Source: Eustoma russellianum (lineage: Eukaryota > Streptophyta > Magnoliopsida > Gentianales > Gentianaceae). Taken from it: a DNA stretch of 64,000 nucleotides. Within the stretch, counting starts at the first letter, position 1. Each line of letters opens with the position of its first letter. A program made the translations under genes and the position numbers. The stretch lies in the NCBI GenBank assembly GCA_036186865.1, contig AP025053.1:5563786-5627785 (forward strand). Reading direction: 5' to 3'. The notes beneath the pieces were generated by a model that saw only the letters and a list, made by a program, of their open reading frames with translations, had not been told where the DNA came from and searched no databases. This document shows, piece after piece, positions 54,735 through 64,000 of the stretch.

Positions 54735-56425
54735 GCAGCATATTGGCCATATTGTCAAGGAAACACTGGCCACAATTGAAGGAGATAAAAGGGGAAGTAG
54801 TTTGGATCAAATGGTGATGATTACAAGGCAATTCATTCTCACCATTATCGAATCATGGTTATCAGATTTCTCACTTACTTCTGACTCAAAAAAAGTCCAT
54901 AAATGTATATGTGAGGTGGAAAAATTAAATTTTAACATATATGCAAGACTACATTACATGGACCAACCAAAGCATCTAAGATAACTTGTTGACAAAGAGT
55001 TACACACTTGGCATCTAATATGGCATGAATTCCGTTTTTTGAAGATTAAATGGAGCTGAAATGGTCAGCCCATATCCTAACTAAGTTGTTGGAAAGTTGG
55101 TGAAGAATGTGGGATAAAGATGTGATCACTTAAAGACTTATTTTCCATGTCATTCTTGCTGAAAATTTCAGCATAAAGAAAAGGGATGAGGTGTTCCAAT
55201 CAAATATACTGAAAGTGTCAACTATGCAAGGTGGTGAGGTGGTTATCCAATCAAATGGCGACAAGAAAGATTGATGACATTGAAGGTGACATATGGGCAT
55301 CCTAATCAACATAAGGGGCTGCTCACACTAATAAATCGGAGTATAGTTGAAGAGGGAAGATGTGCATTGAACTCTCTTCTTCCTTGCTTATTTTTCTTCT
55401 ACATTCTTGCTCTTCGTACTTACAACTGAAGTAGTATTGTTTTGAGTTGTCTCTTTGCTGCATTTAAACCTCCTTTGTTCATAATAGTTGTAATTGATTA
55501 GTCATTCTATAAGAGTACATCAATAGGTGGTAAGGTTGTTTACATACTTGTGTTGTAAAAGTATTGTGATCAAGTCTTGATTAGGGTTGATGTATAACCA
55601 AATAATCAAGTACTTTGAAAAGTTTAAGGTGTTTTTTCATAGTAAAAATCCAAGAAAAAGTGTTCCTTAGGACCAGAGTAGCTCACATTGACCGAACCAG
55701 GATAACTCTTTGTGTTTTTGTCTTCTTCACAGTTTCAGCACTCAAATTCACAGGACAATTCAAAATAGCAAAACGTTTTCAAAATCTTTGATTTTGGGTG
55801 GCAATAAACTTTAGGTTGTTAACTTTCAATTGAGACAAGAAGCATCAAATTTGAGCAAACGAAAGTTAGTTATTCAGTCTTCGAAAAATTATTGCTTCAT
55901 TGTGCCAATAGATTAACCAGCCTTCAAGAAACGTGTTTTTCCAATCTTATCAAATATAGTTTCTGGTCAAAGTCTTTTGGAGACATAAACAAGACATCAT
56001 AAGGCTTATTTTGGCACAAGAAACAATCCTTTTGACTGAGTACATAAAAAGTTACAGTCTTTCAAAGTTTGCTAACTTTCTGTCCAATTTTGTTCACACT
56101 GACCATCTGAAGTTTATACTTGTTTGAAGGGTCAAACATTTTTAATTTTTGCCCCCTTTTTGGGCAGAGTGAGTTTAACTTTTTGAAGTTTATTTTTGAA
56201 AAGTTTCATACTTTTTGGAGTTGTGTACTGTGTACAACAAATTTTTCAAAAACAGATACTGCAACTGAAAATTTTCAGAATCAGATTAGAAGGTATTTTT
56301 AAAAGGTTAAAAATATTGCTATTTCCATTAATCACTATTCACCCCCACTCTAGTGGCGTTTGTGCGGATATTACCGTTCAACATATCACACTCTGTATAC
56401 TAATTGAGTTATGTTCTAGGTAGAA
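54735..56425. other. Possible old copia-type LTR sequence
   Basis: Several blocks recall long copia/SIRE-type LTRs: 'gtgttgtaaaagtattgtga' and 'ttgattagggttgatgtata', then 'gaccgaaccaggataactct', and later 'taatcactattcacccccac' followed by 'tctagtg'. No second LTR, primer site or coding part was found, so this is suggestion only. Confidence 0.3.
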
Positions 56426-56669
56426 GCATTGATTTCTGCCTTCAGTTGCGAGAGGCAAGATATGGATCCAATCAAATGTTTTGACCCACTGAAAGATGCT
56501 AAAATTAAAATTAATGTAAACCCACGGTTGTAAAGTTAGAGCTCGAGATTGCATAGTACTTCTCTATGTGGTCAAAAATTTGCAAAACTAGGCCTTAATT
56601 TGGCATGAAAAAGAAAATAACAATATTATGTAAAACTATGGAAGGATTCACGTGCGTTATCTACTCCAT

Positions 56670-56828
56670 CAATCTCCTCACCTCATTCATGACCACGTGA
56701 CACGTGCCAATAGGATGGGGTGGTAAGGCTAGATGCGGATGACCCTCATCTAGTCTCACCACTTCTTGATGTCATATGTCGTGCGGTGACGCGTAGGGTG
56801 AGGAAATATGAGTGAGGAGATCCTATCT
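56670..56828. mobile_element. Foldback MITE, 'gaggctagatg' family
   Basis: 'gaccacgtgacacgtgccaa' and 'taaggctagatgcggatgac' are mirrored by 'catctagtctcaccacttct' and 'gcggtgacgcgtagggtgag'. Confidence 0.6.
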
Positions 56829-57389
56829 CGTTCTCTCTCCCTTATATTTCACCTTTCTGATTTGCACGCTTTTTAATACACTTTTCACTTTCAGGCTTTT
56901 TCCACCAAGCGAGAAAAACTTTTTGTATAAGATAGTCACATTATTTTATAAAAAGTAATCACATTGACTTTACGATAATATTGCGATGATTAAAACGAAT
57001 AATACTTTATACCATATATTTTGATAATTTATTTTTACATGATCAAAATCATAAATCAAAAATGAGAAAAAAATGAGGAAAAGAACAGACCCTATTTTCG
57101 ATTCTGATTTAAGTGACGTTCTCGAATTTGTGCCCTTCCCGTTAATTAGACTTAGCAACTCTCAAATATGAAAACCTTTTTATTAAAAATGTATTAATTT
57201 GAAATTCCGATGCAAGCACGAGGTCTAAGGGTTGACTCCTGGAGAGGCCCCTTAAAACTTTACGCAATTATTGTAAACCCTAAGCCAAACAATCCAAACA
57301 GAAGAAAAAGAAAAGATTAATGTTACAGATATTCTTTTTTCTGTAATGTTACAGATTCTTGGTAAAACATTAATGTTCACGCATTTAAT
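56829..57389. other. Intergenic, no gene seen
   Basis: AT-rich. No feature was recognised. Confidence 0.4.
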
Positions 57390-57545
57390 GTTACAGATAT
57401 AGAGCCGGATGTTTCACTGGAATCAAACTCTCTATTTTTTTTGGGATGGAGGTATCGGTTGCATGACTCTCACCCTCCTCAGACTCTAACGATAATTTTT
57501 GCTCTCTTTGGATATATTGTATATAGTTTTTGTAGTTGTTGTTGT
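57390..57545 (+). mobile_element. RTE-type LINE 3' tail fragment
   Basis: 'agagccggatgtttcactgg', 'gggatggaggtatcggttgc', 'ctctaacgataatttttgct', ending TTGTAGTTGTTGTTG. It lies just beyond the 3' end of the phosphatase gene. Confidence 0.65.
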
Positions 57546-57884
57546 ACAGTTAAAGTGAAACAGTAAACTTGAACAAATAAATTCAGAATCCATCTCCTCA
57601 TTAGCCATGAACCTTAACCGCATTCTCTCAAGTTTACAAGTATAGTGAAAAACATTTACTCATAACATGAAAAAAATGAACGAGACGCTTCACTGACTGA
57701 GGATACTTCTCTTCTTACCTCACCATAACAGTGTAATAACCAAAAACAACTACAACAACAACCATATCCAGTAATATCCTAACGAAAATTTTCCTGATGA
57801 TCACCTGTTTAACATCATAGTTCTACTAAAATCCATGATGATATCCTTTCTTTGTCCTTCTTTTTGAACATCATGATCATAAAT

Positions 57885-60800
57885 TTATTGAGCCAATGTG
57901 GTTGCTTCACAACCATCATGCACACATGCTAATACATCTTTGTATTCTCTTGAGATAGTGAAGGAATCACTAACCTTTCCATCACTACTCTTTTTGTACT
58001 CAAAAAGCAATGACGATCGATTGTATCCCGTCATTTTCACAAAACCATAATCATAATCTCTATAAAGACTCCAAGTAGCATTAACCGCACCGAAATTCTT
58101 CAAATGGCTTCCTCCTCCTCCTACAACTACATGAATTGTTCCGTTCACCACGCCGGAGTAATGCGATGTTCCCTCTTTCACACACTGATTCTGAACCCAA
58201 AAAGTAGAATGAAATGAGGCAAATATCCATGTAATGTAATATTTGAGAATGTAAACTTATATTAGACACCAGCCCATTTCTGCTCTTACGCCTGTTCAGA
58301 TATGAATGTCAACTGAATTGGGGTTTTTGTCTTCGTTGTCTCAAACTGACATGGGATGAACAAATTAAACACGACTTACAAGAGTTATACCTCTCTGAGG
58401 ACATGGTGCATGATAGGAGTTCATGGAGGCAGATGATTAAGGTTAAAGAGGGGTAGACATGATATAGAGGCACCTTAGAATATACTTAGAGGATTACATA
58501 GTCTCTACACTTTAGATAGAATATACTTAGATGACTTTGCACTTTTTTGTTTTGGTATTTGTCTTTCAATTATTTGTGCATATTCACTGTTATGACTATT
58601 TTAATATCGGAAGCTTTCATTTATGTTTAATAAAATCCCTTCACTAGCACATATTCCTATTATTGTTCTATCTATGCATGTTCATATAGAGTCGGGTGTC
58701 TCACTGGAATCAAACTCTCTATCCCTTGGGATGGATGTATTGTTTGCCTGGCTCTCACCCTCCTCATACTCTATTGATAGCTTTTGATATCATTGGGATA
58801 TACTGGGTATAATTGTTGTTGTTGTCTTCGTTGTCCCAAAAAAAGATTAATATTTGTTGAATGGTTGTGTCATACTTATACATCATGTCACCATCTTATT
58901 TCTTTCAACTGTGGGAGTTTTTTTGGGTCTGTACATGTTTTACTAGAGGCATATTCCAAAGAGTAACGAGATTTTGACATATCTAGACAGAAATAAACAT
59001 TTTTAGATATATTCTATGGTTATGACCTAACTACATAAATCAAAATTCGTTAAACAATTGTATGTAAGTCAAATTATGTTATGATTAGTTGCTAACCTGA
59101 TAGATTGGGCAACTTCTTTCATAGTTGTGGACGTGGCCATAGAATGCAATGTCTACTTTGTATTTCTGCCAAAGTTTCTGCATGTCATCCCTACCCTCTG
59201 GCTCTGCAAATGAACCTTGTGCTTCATAATCAACACTTGATGAGTATCCAAGAACGCGGTGAGCAGCGAAAATCAACCATGGCTGATGCTTTCTGTCAGC
59301 TGATGCAAGACATTTTTCGATGTATTCGTATTGCTTGGATCCCTTTCTCCAGTCATGCTGAGTGTCCGCAATGCAGAAGTGAAACATGCCATAATCTGTT
59401 CCATACCTGAAAAACAGATCCAGAAGTTGGCAAGGTATTTTTCTTTTTGCTTTAATTAATCATGCTTAAGTTTCCCATGATCAATCAAATACTTAAAGAC
59501 ATCTAGTATGAAAATTAGAAGAGAATACATCAGGTTGAAACTTGGGCTTACACGAGGGGTGAGACCCATATCTATTCAAAACATTAAATGCGATGGTTGG
59601 TGGTACTTCATCCTCGTATAACCTATGTATTTTATATCAAAGTGGCCAATGTGGCACAATATTCTCAACACTCGCCCTCATGTGGCAACGTGACTTGACA
59701 TACACATGCGCGTTAGAACCACTCCTCAATCACAAAACACAAGGCATGCATGAACATATGGACTTGACGAGGGGAGACAATAAATGGTCAACCATTGGTC
59801 AGGCAAGGTGTGAGTCTACATCTTGAACTTGACCTGATATCATGTTGAAACTTGGACTTAAATGAGAGATGATGCCCATATACATCAAAACCTTAAGGCA
59901 GTAAGTGGTGGTACCTCGTCCTCATATAACATATATATTTTATCTCAAAATGGCTAATGTGCAACAATATTCTCAATACATTGCGCAATAACTTCCCCAA
60001 AATCTTATGTAAGTTGCTAGCTGGAGTTCTCGATAGTGATGGAAGTATTCAACTTAGTAAACAACGATATACTTTTCTTGAAATTACTACTGGTACTATT
60101 ACATGTAATGAGTATACTAATGCGTGCTGCATAACGACAACATTTTTTAATAAAAAATTGCAGAGGGAATTCGAACTCGAACTCGAACTCCTTGAATAGA
60201 GAAAAAACTACTCAACCGCTAGACTTAAAGTTATTCACATGTATAATGGCAACATAATCACTGTCCAGAGTTTTTACTTTCGGAACCTATTCCTTAACGA
60301 TTAGAGGTTTGCAATTGCTACATACTTATGCAAAATCCCCGTATTATATTGTCTTAAAAGACTCAATATGATACACGTGAATAGTTACAATAGATCTGTT
60401 CTTAGTAGAATGTGTAGCAAAGTGTTCATGTTTACCAGAAATTGGCTCTGTTTTCTGCAGGAACATAATACAAAGTCTCAGCAGGTACACCACATTCTCC
60501 ACCAGAATCCTGAGTGCTGTAAAATGAGCCAGAGTCTATCCAGTCTCGCTCGTGATTGCCACTGAAAATCATGAACCAAGTTAAATGCATGACAAAAGAT
60601 TCACGAATCAAAAGGCTAAGTTGCAATACTAGTGAAACAACCCACCTTGCAATCATAAATGGGACTTTTGAAGTAATTGGAGCAACTTGTGCATTGAACC
60701 TATCCCATTCCGAGATGTAACCATTTGCATATGGGAGATCTCCAATGAGGAAAACAATGTCAATGTTTTCTAAGTCGTTGACAATTTGGTCAGTTGTGTT

Positions 60801-63800
60801 AAGTGATCCTGGCTGGTAATTGGCATATTCATTCGAACCATCTCGCTCTCCCTGAAAGCATATGTCACATGCAAATCATGTCTTTCTTTTTTCACCTTTT
60901 TTCTTAAACAGTTCAGCAAGTAGATGATATCATTGCTCCAACACTAGCAGAATCTTATATCTCTCTGTACAACAGATATTGTCATAGTTGACTTTTCAAC
61001 ATAGTTTAAGTCCAACATAGTACAAGCCCACGACTAAACATCAAGATCTCTTCATCAAACCATACTCAGAATGCAGGAGACGCATGATAATTATGCCTAG
61101 TTATATGAATCGTAAAATGAACTCTATGGACTCAGTATAATTGTAATTCAAAATTTGATTTCCATTTTGTAGGAAAGCCAAAGGACATAATTACCTTTCC
61201 AAGGTCACCAAAGATCACAACATGCTGAACTGATTCCTGTCCAGGATAAGGAGAAGCTTTAAAGCGATAGGCCTTGCTCCAAACATATGAACCGTCATTT
61301 AATAGGTGACCTAACTTGTAAATGTAGCTGAAAGCAGAGGAAGGAGAGTAAGATAAATGGCGACGTTTAATGAGGTTTTTAGAGACTTTTTATTGCATTA
61401 GGCACTACTTTTTGCCTTTGGCTGCCATATGTTAAAGATGTCAGAATATAAATTAGTCTATACATGCTAAAGGGCGCTCCCGATGTACTAGGCTCCCGTA
61501 TTTGTGCATGGTCCGGAGAGATACCGGTCGCTTCGCGATATGATGTACGCAGCCTCACCCTACACTTTGTGCAAGAGGCTGTTTCCGAGGTTCGAACCCA
61601 TGGCCTCAAGGTCACAAAATTAGTCTATACATGCTGATTTCCCAAAAATTTTTAGGGTTAACTTACACCATGTTAGGCCACAGATTTTTCAAGAAACTTG
61701 TGTGAATGAAACCAGGATGACGCCAACCAACTGTTCTTGCAGGTGGACCTACAAATCAGTTTAAGGTTCAACAAGCAAGCTGAATACCGGAATTGTCAGC
61801 TTTTATCGACTTAATACAAAGTGAGCATAATCTCATTTTTCGAGGACCATCAATGATCACACAAATATTGCACCAAGCACCTATATTTGAAGATGCACCA
61901 AAAGTATTTAAAAAAGTAAGGTATTAAATGTTATGATACTTTAGACAGTAAAATGCCTTTTGGTCTGCATCATTGAGCACACAAATAAGAACATGTAAAG
62001 AAGGTTCCTTTAGGCCCCATTTTATGCTTTGAAACCGACGAAAATGCTGTCTGCCATAGATCTCATTTCCATTCAGTGCCTTAGTTCACTGTTTTGTTAA
62101 CATTAACTCAGCACATTTAGTGATGGAATTCAATTAAAGCATACCACACAAGCTGGTCCGATCAAAGGTTAATGTAGCTGCAGGTGTTCGTGTAGGTGGT
62201 TGTCCGTCCCATCCCCACTCAACCAGAGGGTAGGCTTCATCTATGTTATATCCACTAGTCCAGGTTACTGTCATCTGCAACAAAAGACACAAAGTGAATG
62301 TCTCTTTCTTTATTTCTTAATAACAGGACAATGCAACATGCTGACTTGGCACAACAGTTATTTGAACAGGAATTTCATGAGCATCGAACTTACTTCATCC
62401 CATGACTTCCCTTGAGCAAGCCGCGGAAACCCTGGTGCTTTTGGATTTGCGAATGTAACATGATTTGATATTGCCACCACTTTAGGCTGCAAAACATCAC
62501 AAGATTGTTGACATGTTTCAGATGTTTACAGAATTAATTGGAACTTTGAAAGTAGCCAAATGGAAAAATGGAATAGCATACTTACATTTGATAATCCTCC
62601 AGAAAAAAATGCAAAGGAAAAATCTGATCTTTGATTGATTAATTCGAACTTCAATGTGGCTTTTCCTGTTTTCTTGTAATCGTCATTTGAGTAGTTCGCA
62701 AATTTATACTGCAAAGAAACATTTTTGGGATGAATTTAGTCATCATTACAGTAATTTTTCCCTGAAGATAATTTTTGAACAGAAACCAATGATCTTTAAC
62801 CTTCCAAGAAGCTAACATTCAGGATCCTGACGATCGTATGGTTATTCGCGTTATTTCTACCCCCTTCCTCCCAAAAATCTTATTACAGTTAGTCAATTTT
62901 ACCATGTTAATTGTGATAATATTTTTGGGACGGAAAGACTACATGTTTTGGCAAAAAATGCTAAACACATAATCAAACAACATGCAAAACAAGGACCAAA
63001 ACATACAATAAGAGTGACAAAACATAGACAAAAAGGAGAATAACATACAGATCACCAGGATAATGTAAATCCGGCGTTTTGGAGGGAAGAAAAACCTATT
63101 GTCGCAAACCTTTATTGGTGCAGAGCATATGTAAGGAATCTCTTCCCTGGACTTCTCAAGCGTTGGCTCGCAGATAGATTCGCTGATATTCAGAAAAATG
63201 TTGTTGTGAAAAAAGATGATTTTAAGACAGAAAAGCTAGAGAAAGGCAATTCAAAGCTAAAAGGGATCTTGAAATCACTTGAATTTTGCAGGAGAAAAAA
63301 CTCCAACCCAATCATCCTCTGCTGGATGTGAGTTTGTAAGCTCCACTGTCACCCATTCTGACTCGTCTTCAGTCTGCCAATCAAATGACATCACATACAT
63401 CAAATATAAGGTAGCTTTATATCAACAACTCCCCCTAAATTGAGGAAGGGATTCAAACTCGAGTATGGAAAATGCTACTCAACCACTAAAACTAAAATTC
63501 TTTTCGTAGCTTTGTCACGAATTCAAAGATTATGAAACCATAAGCACACGAAAGAGAGAAAGAAACGAGAGATATTGCAAAAGAACATAAAAGTCATACG
63601 GGCTTTTTATCAACAACTTAATCTACATGACATTGTAAAGATTGTGAAACAACAAGCACATAAAAGAGAGAGAGAAACGAGAGAGATATTGCAAAACAAC
63701 ATGAAAGTCATACGGTACATACATTATTTTGGCCAAGTAGAGAAGGGGAGGCAGTTATGGAAGCAGATTCCTGAAGTGCAAAAACGGTCTTATGGATGGC

Positions 63801-63929
63801 TATACGTGCTAGAGCTTGTTCTCCTGCATGTCCTGAAACTTTTGGGACACCAAAATTCAAGAAAACCACCATGCACCATAGGACAATGCACAAGAAACTG
63901 TTCTTCCTCATGTTTTCTCTAAACTTCAT
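57885..63929 (-). CDS. Purple acid phosphatase, PAP1/PAP27 group
   Basis: Twelve exons: 63929-63723, 63373-63279, 63182-63110, 62708-62586, 62486-62394, 62274-62145, 61748-61667, 61327-61195, 60851-60646, 60561-60436, 59406-59097, 58190-57885. All splice sites are GT-AG with matching phase, giving 627 residues (family about 610). A hydrophobic signal peptide (about 7-33) predicts secretion. INQRSDFSFAFFSGG, a fibronectin-like domain (about 170-280) and a metallophosphatase domain follow. All seven metal ligands of plant purple acid phosphatases are visible: D309 (GDLG), D350 and Y353 (GDLPY), N383 (GNHE), H472 (AAHR), H514 and H516 (GHVHNYER). The C-terminus RDYDYGFVKM...FEYKKSSDGKV is typical of the group. 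The family hydrolyses phosphate esters using a Fe/metal pair, but members of this group are often annotated as probably inactive. Introns 7, 10 and 11 contain SINE, duplicated repeat and LINE sequence. Confidence 0.95.
58280..58822 (+). mobile_element. 5'-truncated RTE-type LINE in phosphatase intron 11
   Basis: It lies antisense to the host gene. Coding remains at 58290-58460 give RLRCLKLTWDEQIKHD-like and EDMVHDRSSWRQMIKVKE sequence, matching the end of the ORF at 31551-31952. The 3' tail at 58680-58822 carries 'gagtcgggtgtctcactgga' and 'gatagcttttgatatcattg', and ends in TTGTTGTTG. Confidence 0.8.
59530..59980. repeat. Diverged direct duplication in phosphatase intron 10
   Basis: 'ggttgaaacttgggcttaca', 'ggtggtacttcatcctcgta' and 'aatgtggcacaatattctca' (59534-59665) recur as 'tgttgaaacttggacttaaa', 'ggtggtacctcgtcctcata' and 'aatgtgcaacaatattctca' (about 59843-59976). 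Similar sequence is found at 32970-33350. Confidence 0.6.
61462..61620 (-). mobile_element. Au-like SINE in phosphatase intron 7
   Basis: This is the least diverged Au copy here: 'gatgtactaggctcccgtat', 'gatatgatgtacgcagcctc', 'caagaggctgtttccgaggt' and 'tcgaacccatggcctcaagg'. It is in the same orientation as the gene. Confidence 0.75.
63520..63714 (+). repeat. Tandem duplication in phosphatase intron 1
   Basis: 'aaagattatgaaaccataag ... gagatattgcaaaagaacat ... aagtcatacgg' recurs about 117 bases later with small changes. The second copy ends within ten bases of the 5' splice site of intron 1. Confidence 0.75.
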
Positions 63930-64000
63930 ATTACCCAGAAACTACTTGTGCCCAAATTTATAACGATTGTGGTGGCAAATTTATCAGTTGAGAAAATAAA
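63930..64000. other. 5' flank of the phosphatase gene, cut by the window edge
   Basis: Only 71 bases lie upstream of the ATG, so leader and promoter are mostly outside the window. Confidence 0.5.

Overview
This window is plant nuclear DNA, almost certainly eudicot. The evidence is AT-rich sequence, GT-AG introns of 0.1 to 5 kb, three genes with clear angiosperm homologues, and dense plant-type transposon debris. SINEs and LINE tails that end in TTG repeats resemble those described from asterids such as Solanaceae. That points to an asterid but does not prove it.

Three protein-coding genes can be assembled exon by exon, all on the minus strand, with consistent splice phase throughout. (1) 22154-28895 is a PHD-finger plus homeodomain transcription factor of the PRHA/HAT3.1 family: 11 coding exons, 711 codons, and an untranslated first exon near 29.83-29.93 kb. 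(2) 41297-49425 is a CIA2/CIL-like CCT-motif protein: 3 exons, 422 codons, with a 5.4 kb second intron full of transposon remains. CIA2 and CIL control nuclear genes for chloroplast protein import and translation in Arabidopsis. (3) 57885-63929 is a purple acid phosphatase of the PAP1/PAP27 group: 12 exons, 627 codons, signal peptide. The genes do not form a pathway; they are ordinary neighbours.

The rest is mostly repeats. From 1 to 22 kb I find no intact gene. That stretch holds a 1.4 kb Mutator-like foldback element, three PIF/Harbinger-type MITEs with TTA/TAA target duplications, several SINE families, LINE 3' tails, foldback MITEs and a decayed plant-mobile-domain pseudogene (7.8-8.6 kb). 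From 31 to 41 kb there is a 5'-truncated RTE-type LINE with a 15-bp target duplication, two hAT-type MITEs, a large L1-type LINE and another truncated L1 with a 15-bp duplication. The large L1 copy lies between about 200-bp inverted repeats that are themselves flanked by a 5-bp direct repeat. From 50 to 57 kb I see short tandem repeats, foldback MITEs and what may be an old copia-type LTR.

The most unusual object is the 34083-40397 unit: L1 coding regions enclosed by DNA-transposon-like inverted termini. The next most interesting points are the CCT motif of the CIA2-like gene, which has lost four normally invariant residues, and the phosphatase, which belongs to a group often labelled inactive yet keeps all seven metal ligands. 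All family names come from reading translated sequence and recalled family features. No database search was run.
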